Source of the DNA: JAKLDO01 sp035354435
GTDB lineage: Bacteria > UBP6 > UBA1177
Assembly (NCBI GenBank): GCA_035354435.1
Contig: DAOQAY010000095.1
Location: 1-11,455 of the forward strand
Length of the DNA stretch: 11,455 bases
Direction of reading: 5' to 3'
In this document: one piece after another, positions 7,257-11,455 of the stretch
Layout: each line of letters begins with the position of its first letter
Numbering within the stretch: position 1 is the stretch's first letter
The notes under the pieces: generated by a model
What the model was told of the DNA's origin: nothing
The model's input: only the letters and a program-made list of their open reading frames with translations
Databases searched by the model: none
Program-made: the position numbers and the translations under genes

Positions 7257-7808
7257 ATGAAAACTAAAGATTCCATTGTTATCGTTGGTGAAGGTATAAC
7301 AGAGCAGTACTATTTTAAACACTTAAAAAAAATTAAAAACTACAGATGCATTGTAAAACCGAGATTTTTTGAAAAAACAAGTCTGGATGAAATTAAGAAA
7401 ACAACTGAAAAGCTTTTGTCAGGAGATGTCACCGTCGTCTGCGTATTTGATGCCGATATTTCAATCAGGGATAAAAAAGAAACGGAAAAACTAAAGAAAT
7501 TCATAAAAAAGTATGAAAAAAACAAAAATGTTATCATTTGTGACAGTTTACCTGCGATAGAATTCTGGTTCTTACTCCATTTTGTAAAAAAGAATAAGGC
7601 TTTTAACAACAACAAAACACTATGCAGAGAATTATCCAAATATCTTAAAAATTATGAAAAAAAAGAAGCCTTCCTCGAAAAAGAAGAATGGGTAACTATT
7701 CTTGTCAAAAAAATGGATGAAGCTGTAAAAAACGCAAAAACCATTAACGCTGACGGTTCTTATTCAAATGTCTATAAAGCGATAGAATTATTAGAAAGCA
7801 ATCTTTGA
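7257..7808 (+). CDS. rloB: RloB/AbiLii-like TOPRIM-fold protein, partner of the ATPase
   Basis: This 183-residue protein matches the RloB family, the small partner of RloA/AbiLi ATPases. Motifs seen are VGEGITEQYYF (10-20, with Glu12 and Glu16), FDADIS (64-69, Asp65-x-Asp67), CDSLPAIEFWFLLHF (95-109) and a C-terminal SNVYKAIELLE. The EGxTE glutamates plus DxD are the layout of a TOPRIM-like metal site, so nucleic-acid cleavage is a reasonable inference, not shown here. Length is typical and key residues are intact. The ATG starts 1 nt after the ATPase stop, with no convincing Shine-Dalgarno sequence, so expression is probably translationally coupled and from the same mRNA. It is very Lys- and A-rich. 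The stop codon lies 3 bp from the end of the convergent permease gene. How the pair senses phage is not visible. Confidence 0.87.
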   Translation: MKTKDSIVIVGEGITEQYYFKHLKKIKNYRCIVKPRFFEKTSLDEIKKTTEKLLSGDVTVVCVFDADISIRDKKETEKLKKFIKKYEKNKNVIICDSLPAIEFWFLLHFVKKNKAFNNNKTLCRELSKYLKNYEKKEAFLEKEEWVTILVKKMDEAVKNAKTINADGSYSNVYKAIELLESNL

Positions 7809-7811
7809 TTT

Positions 7812-8792
7812 TCAGCTTTTTGAACTTCTGATAAGTAAGAACAGGAAAAACGGTCCGCCTGCAAGTGCGGTTATGACTCCGACGGGGATTTCTGATGGTG
7901 CGATGACTGTTCTTGCGATTGTGTCTGAGATGAGAAGAAGCAGTCCGCCGATGAGAAGTGATGCGGGTATGAGATATCTGTGTTCTCTGCCGACCAGGTT
8001 GCGGCCTATGTGCGGAGCGATCAGTCCGATGAATCCTATCGGTCCTGTCTGGGAAACAACTGCGGCCACTGCAAATGATACTGTAAAGAAGATGATGTTA
8101 TTCACCCTTTTTATGTTCACTCCTCTGGATTGCGCTATCTCGGTATTTATCTTCATGAGGTCAAGTTCGCGGTGCAGAAAAAATGCGACAGGAACAATTA
8201 TAAAAAATGCACAGAGCATCTTAATTACCGGCTCCATACCTGTGTAATCAAGGCTTCCCATCATCCACCGTATCATGCTTGAACTTTCAGAGCCGCTTGC
8301 AAGAAATTGTATGAAAAGTATCAGTCCTGATGCGGTAAAATTGACAGCTATGCCTGCAAGGATCAGAAATTGTGCAGTATTCCTTTTCTTTGCCGATGCA
8401 AGGAGAAAAATAAGCCCGACAGTTGCAAGCGCTCCTGCAAAACTGAGTATTTCAACAAACGGCAGGTTCAGAAACAGTCCGTCTGAAAAGAGCTTTATTG
8501 CTATAACTGCTCCCAGAGCCGCTCCACTGCTGACTCCAAGAGTGTACGGTGTTGCAAGATCGTTCCTGAACATGGATTGGAACGACATTCCGGCAACAGC
8601 AAGAACAGCTCCTGCAATAAAGGCCCCTGCTACTCTCGGCACTCTGATCTGCCAGAATATCCTTTCAGTTACGCTATCCTGAAAAACTGAAGACAGTGAA
8701 ATATCTGCAAGCCCTGCAAAAGGAGCGCAAATAAGTATAACCGCTGAAATAAACACAAGAAAAACAAGCATCTGCCGGGATCTTCCTATCAT
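7812..8792 (-). CDS. FecCD/BtuC-family ABC importer permease
   Basis: This is the membrane-spanning subunit of a type II ABC importer for cobalamin, haem or ferric siderophores. The 326 residues form a strongly hydrophobic chain compatible with the ten helices usual in the family. Family signatures are RVPRVAGAFIAGAVLAVAGM followed by FRNDLATPYTLGVSSGAALGA (about residues 75-95), and in the second half GPIGFIGLIAPHIGRNLVG (the ATPase-coupling region) and a terminal EIPVGVITALAGGPFFLFLL. The gene is third in the operon: its ATG overlaps the ATPase stop by 4 bp (8789-8792), and its ribosome binding site (GGGAGGG, 8798-8804) is inside the ATPase gene, so the two are translationally coupled. The C-terminus is full length, with no sign that the adjacent defence pair damaged it. 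No terminator is seen after it. Confidence 0.93.
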   Translation of the reverse strand: MIGRSRQMLVFLVFISAVILICAPFAGLADISLSSVFQDSVTERIFWQIRVPRVAGAFIAGAVLAVAGMSFQSMFRNDLATPYTLGVSSGAALGAVIAIKLFSDGLFLNLPFVEILSFAGALATVGLIFLLASAKKRNTAQFLILAGIAVNFTASGLILFIQFLASGSESSSMIRWMMGSLDYTGMEPVIKMLCAFFIIVPVAFFLHRELDLMKINTEIAQSRGVNIKRVNNIIFFTVSFAVAAVVSQTGPIGFIGLIAPHIGRNLVGREHRYLIPASLLIGGLLLLISDTIARTVIAPSEIPVGVITALAGGPFFLFLLIRSSKS

Positions 8793-9562
8793 TTTGACCC
8801 TCCCGGGAAATACATCATTTTTCCAGTGACCGGATTCATGATCTTCATAAATTCTGTAGCAAAAACAGCATCAAGCACATTTGAAACCATAAGTTTTTCC
8901 GGAACATCATCAAAAACCAGTCGTCCCTGCGACATTACCAGTATTCTTGAAGAAAAGCTTAAAGCCTCGTTAATTTCATGAGTTACAGTTATGACCAGCC
9001 TGTTCTCCTTTTTCGAAATAGTATCAATGAGTTTTGTAATTTTATCCCTTTGAACAGGATCAAGATATGTCAGCGGTTCATCAAGAAGTATTACAGGACA
9101 GTCCTGTGCAATTGCTCCGGCGATAAGAACGCGCTGTTTTTCGCCACCGCTCAACGAACCCATCTCTCTATCTGCAAACTCTGTGCATTCAGTCATATAT
9201 ATTGCATTTTCAACGAGTTCCGTATCTTTTGAATTGATACTTTCCCATGGTTTTCTATACGGAAACCTTGAAAGTTCGACAAAACTTCTAACCGTAAATT
9301 CTCCGTCGATATCGCTTCCCTGAGGAATGAATGAAATCTTTGTGCCTCTATCTATATGCCCTATTTCTTTGATGTTTTTATTCTCGATCAATATATTTCC
9401 AGTGCAATCGATCAAACCTGCAATCAATTTGAGAAGTGTCGTCTTCCCTGCTCCGTTAGGCCCGATTATCGAAATATTCTCTCCATTTGCGGCAGAAAAT
9501 GAAATATCATCAATTATTTTCTTATTTCCTATTGTTACGCCAAGTGATTCAACTTTTATCAT
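8789..9562 (-). CDS. ABC importer ATPase (FepC/BtuD family)
   Basis: This cytoplasmic subunit hydrolyses ATP to drive uptake through the adjacent permease. In 257 residues all nucleotide-binding motifs are present: Walker A GPNGAGKT (34-41), Q-loop Gln81, signature LSGGEKQR (137-144), Walker B VILLDEP (157-163), D-loop YLD and switch His195. The C-terminal ~50 residues (after about 205) are the usual extension of the Fe/B12 transporter ATPases. It starts 1 nt after the stop of the binding-protein gene upstream and overlaps the permease start downstream, so the three genes form one operon. Substrate cannot be read from this subunit. Confidence 0.94.
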   Translation of the reverse strand: MIKVESLGVTIGNKKIIDDISFSAANGENISIIGPNGAGKTTLLKLIAGLIDCTGNILIENKNIKEIGHIDRGTKISFIPQGSDIDGEFTVRSFVELSRFPYRKPWESINSKDTELVENAIYMTECTEFADREMGSLSGGEKQRVLIAGAIAQDCPVILLDEPLTYLDPVQRDKITKLIDTISKKENRLVITVTHEINEALSFSSRILVMSQGRLVFDDVPEKLMVSNVLDAVFATEFMKIMNPVTGKMMYFPGGSK

Positions 9563-9563
9563 A

Positions 9564-10439
9564 TTACTTCACCATTTCAGACAACTCTTCAATAATATTA
9601 ACAAATCTAGGACCTGGAATTGACCAGTAATCTTTACATACAATGAAAACCCTGTTGTTCTTAACTGCATTGACATCACAAAGCGACGACCAGCTTTTCA
9701 AAAACATTTCTTTTTGTTTTTCGCACTCATTTCCAATAGTTACAACATCAACTATAATGTCGGGATTCATTGAAATTATCCCTTCGAGCTGAATCTTCGG
9801 ATAGCTCAGATCGCCATGATAAACATTACCGGCTCCGGCAAATTTCAGTAACTCGCTGTAAAATCTGTCATTTCCTGCGATATAGACATCCTTTATGTTT
9901 TCCGAAAAATAATCTCTGCCTGCAACAATCATTACTTTTTTTAACTCTGCGGTTTTCGAAGGTGTCATCCGTTCTGAAATACTCTTTTTCAACTCAGTCG
10001 CTTTTTCTTCGACAAGACATTCTTTCCCGATAATATCAAGCGATGCCATAAAACCGTCAATTGTTGACTGATCTATAACAACTGTTTTTATTTTCAAAGA
10101 TCCCAGTTTATTTTTCAGGCTCTGATTTGCACTTAAAACAAACACTGTGTCAGGTTTCAACATAAGAACAGATTCCATATTGATGTCAAGCACTTCACCA
10201 ATTTTAGCTTTTTTTTCCACACCATCGGGAAAGTGACAGTTTCCAGTCACACCGGTAATATTTGAACCCAGACCAAGGGCAAAAAGAGTTTCAGTAATGC
10301 TGGGAGCAGTGCTAATGATCCGTCCGCAACCTTCTACCGGCACCTTAATATCGACTTTTTTGTCTTCACATCCTGATAAAAAAACTGAAAAACCAAATAA
10401 AATCAGCAAGAAAACGATGCGTCTGAATTTTATGCTCAT
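9564..10439 (-). CDS. BtuF-like substrate-binding lipoprotein of the ABC importer
   Basis: The protein should capture the ligand in the periplasm and hand it to the permease. Residues 1-24 are a lipoprotein signal with lipobox LSGC (Cys24), so it is lipid-anchored, unlike soluble E. coli BtuF. The N-lobe carries RIISTAPSITETLFALGLG (40-58) and GVTGNCHFP, the typical start of BtuF/FepB-like class III binding proteins. Glu50 is the conserved glutamate that salt-bridges to permease arginines, and the C-lobe equivalent lies in QLEGIISMNPDIIV. Length (291) is usual. The first motif favours cobalamin, but siderophore or haem remain open. No TonB-dependent receptor gene is in the window. GGAGAGG just upstream of the ATG supports the start. 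It is first in the operon and carries its promoter. Confidence 0.9.
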   Translation of the reverse strand: MSIKFRRIVFLLILFGFSVFLSGCEDKKVDIKVPVEGCGRIISTAPSITETLFALGLGSNITGVTGNCHFPDGVEKKAKIGEVLDINMESVLMLKPDTVFVLSANQSLKNKLGSLKIKTVVIDQSTIDGFMASLDIIGKECLVEEKATELKKSISERMTPSKTAELKKVMIVAGRDYFSENIKDVYIAGNDRFYSELLKFAGAGNVYHGDLSYPKIQLEGIISMNPDIIVDVVTIGNECEKQKEMFLKSWSSLCDVNAVKNNRVFIVCKDYWSIPGPRFVNIIEELSEMVK

Positions 10440-10460
10440 AACCTCTCCAAAATCGTGCTG

Positions 10461-10488
10461 ATTCTACCATGCAATTAAGTTTTATCAA
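10461..10488 (-). promoter_or_regulatory. Probable promoter of the ABC importer operon
   Basis: On the minus strand TTGATA (10488-10483) and TAGAAT (10466-10461) are 16 bases apart, with start near 10454 and a leader of only about 15 nt. This leaves no room for a cobalamin riboswitch (around 200 nt). No clear Fur-box palindrome was seen in the 87-bp divergent gap. Confidence 0.5.
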
Positions 10489-10514
10489 TTTATAGCGTTT
10501 TTTATTTTTCTGTT

Positions 10515-10520
10515 TAATAT
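10515..10520 (+). promoter_or_regulatory. Candidate -10 box of a leaderless transcript
   Basis: TAATAT ends 6 nt before the ATG at 10527, the distance at which transcription would start on or next to the start codon. No purine-rich ribosome binding site lies between. No good -35 box was found. Confidence 0.3.
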
Positions 10521-10526
10521 CAAACC

Positions 10527-11336
10527 ATGAAAAGTGCAGTTGTGATATCTACATCTTCTGACAGTTCCATTTCAAAAAGGGTAATGGATTCCCTTTTGAA
10601 CTTCGACATTAGAACCAGTCTGATCAAAATCGACAGCGCAACTTCAGGAAACGGCATATTTTCTCCAAACAGCAATGAAAATTACTTTATTGAAAATGAC
10701 TACAGCAGTTCTAATTTCTATCTGAAAAAGCTGTTTTTCCGGAAAAACATCCCCTTCCATTCATTCGGATTTCTTGACGATTCTGATAATATTGTCTATT
10801 CGGAAGGATCTCTGGACATAGGGTCAGATCTTGATAAGCTCAACAGGCATCATACCGGAATGATTACTGAAAAATCTACTGCAAAAAATTTTAACGGACT
10901 GCTTGCAATTGACCCGCCACCTGAAACAATTCCAACAAAATATCTTTTTCATTTCCGTTATCCGCTCAATATTGTAAAAGCCTATGTTTCCATTATGGAT
11001 AAAACAGATCGGATTAACAGACACATGCAGGTAAAAATACTTTCCGGACCCGGAACTGTCGATGTGTCTGAATTTTTTAAGAAAAGAGCCGTAAAATGTA
11101 GCGATCTCAAGGAACTGGAACCCGGCACAACAGTCATTACATGGTCCACAGCTAGATTTTTCACTCTTCTGAATCTGGGTTTTCGACCAGTTGCTGGAAC
11201 CCGATGTCTTGCTTTGTGGGCTTACAGAAATAAAGAAAGGAGAATTTCTGATATGATACTTGAAGATCCGCACAATGATAGAATCGAAACCATCAGAAAT
11301 TATATATGCTCTCAATCCATCGAAAAAGTCTTTTAA
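10527..11336 (+). CDS. Conserved-looking protein of unknown function
   Basis: I do not recognise this 269-residue protein. It has no signal peptide or membrane helix and should be cytoplasmic. The start (MKSAVVISTSSDSS, then a helix) looks like the first strand-helix unit of a Rossmann-type fold. The middle has a DPPPETIPTKYLFHFRYPLN segment (about 130-149), and the C-terminal half has a mix of short strands with GPGTVDVSEFFKK, GTTVITWSTARFF and GFRPVAGTRCLALW, ending in a charged helix. Only the plus-strand reading has protein-like composition, so it is likely a real gene. It lies 87 bp from and divergent to the B12-type importer; whether they are related is unknown. The start lacks a Shine-Dalgarno sequence, unlike most neighbours. 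An in-frame ATG near 10584 has AAGGG only 2 nt upstream, too close to be convincing, so 10527 is kept. Confidence 0.7.
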   Translation: MKSAVVISTSSDSSISKRVMDSLLNFDIRTSLIKIDSATSGNGIFSPNSNENYFIENDYSSSNFYLKKLFFRKNIPFHSFGFLDDSDNIVYSEGSLDIGSDLDKLNRHHTGMITEKSTAKNFNGLLAIDPPPETIPTKYLFHFRYPLNIVKAYVSIMDKTDRINRHMQVKILSGPGTVDVSEFFKKRAVKCSDLKELEPGTTVITWSTARFFTLLNLGFRPVAGTRCLALWAYRNKERRISDMILEDPHNDRIETIRNYICSQSIEKVF

Positions 11337-11413
11337 ATCCTCTTGATTTTGATGCCGTTGCCAATATAATCCCTTTTGTTGTGTTGAATTTAACATATCA
11401 TCAATGGAGTCAA

Positions 11414-11443
11414 CTATAAATAAATGATTTCATGCAGCGACAT
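11414..11443 (-). other. Strong ribosome binding site with a nine-codon ORF at the right edge
   Basis: On the minus strand AGGAGGA (11455-11449) stands 5 nt before an ATG at 11443, which reads M-S-L-H-E-I-I-Y-L and then stop. It could be a leader peptide, the start of a gene broken by a frameshift, or chance. A plus-strand ATG at 11424 also opens a frame running off the window end. No family can be assigned to either. The rest of 11337-11455 shows no hairpin terminator or RNA gene. Confidence 0.2.
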
Positions 11444-11455
11444 AAAATTCCTCCT

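Noticed and set aside
10440..10526. Cobalamin riboswitch or Fur box upstream of the importer
   Set aside because: The gap is too short for a cobalamin riboswitch and no Fur-like palindrome is visible.
10824..11396. Minus-strand open frame of 190 codons over the unknown protein gene
   Set aside because: Composition (Ser, Cys, Phe, Lys runs) is not protein-like and it has no ribosome binding site; the plus strand reads better.

Overview
The window reads as a low-GC (about 40% or less by eye), gene-dense stretch of a diderm bacterial chromosome. Two lipoproteins with clear lipoboxes, a BtuCDF-type ABC importer and a large membrane-anchored propeller/GGDEF sensor point to a Gram-negative envelope. 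The FGE-like lipoprotein with an Asp-rich linker is a style common in delta-like/Myxococcota-type and some candidate-phylum genomes, but I cannot place the organism more closely from this sequence. I see no rRNA, tRNA, CRISPR array or transposase.

Layout. (1) 72-1070 (+): short single-domain phosphate acetyltransferase, with a good promoter at the left edge. (2) 1084-2010 (-): secreted FGE/sulfatase-modifying-factor-like lipoprotein without the catalytic cysteines, convergent with pta. (3) 2102-2593 (-): cyclophilin-type peptidyl-prolyl isomerase. (4) 2745-5792 (+): periplasmic double beta-propeller (Reg_prop), Y_Y_Y domain, one membrane helix, coiled coil and an intact GGDEF domain with its I-site, so a one-piece signal-to-c-di-GMP sensor. 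(5) 5978-7808 (+): a two-gene unit, an SMC/ABC-like AAA ATPase followed after 1 nt by a RloB/AbiLii-type TOPRIM-like protein. This is an AbiL/RloAB-like anti-phage module with its own promoter. (6) 7812-10439 (-): a tightly packed operon for a B12/siderophore-type ABC importer (binding lipoprotein, ATPase, permease). (7) 10527-11336 (+): a 269-residue protein I do not recognise, divergent from the importer and possibly translated from a leaderless mRNA. The last 119 bases hold no supported gene.

How the parts relate. The genes form mostly independent transcription units. The window's accessory signal is the AAA/RloB pair, which is visibly A+T-rich and sits between a signalling gene and a housekeeping importer, ending only 3 bp from the convergent permease gene. 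The most uncertain parts are the function of the C-terminal ORF, the ligand of the importer (cobalamin favoured by the binding protein's N-terminal motif, but no cobalamin riboswitch fits upstream) and the right edge.
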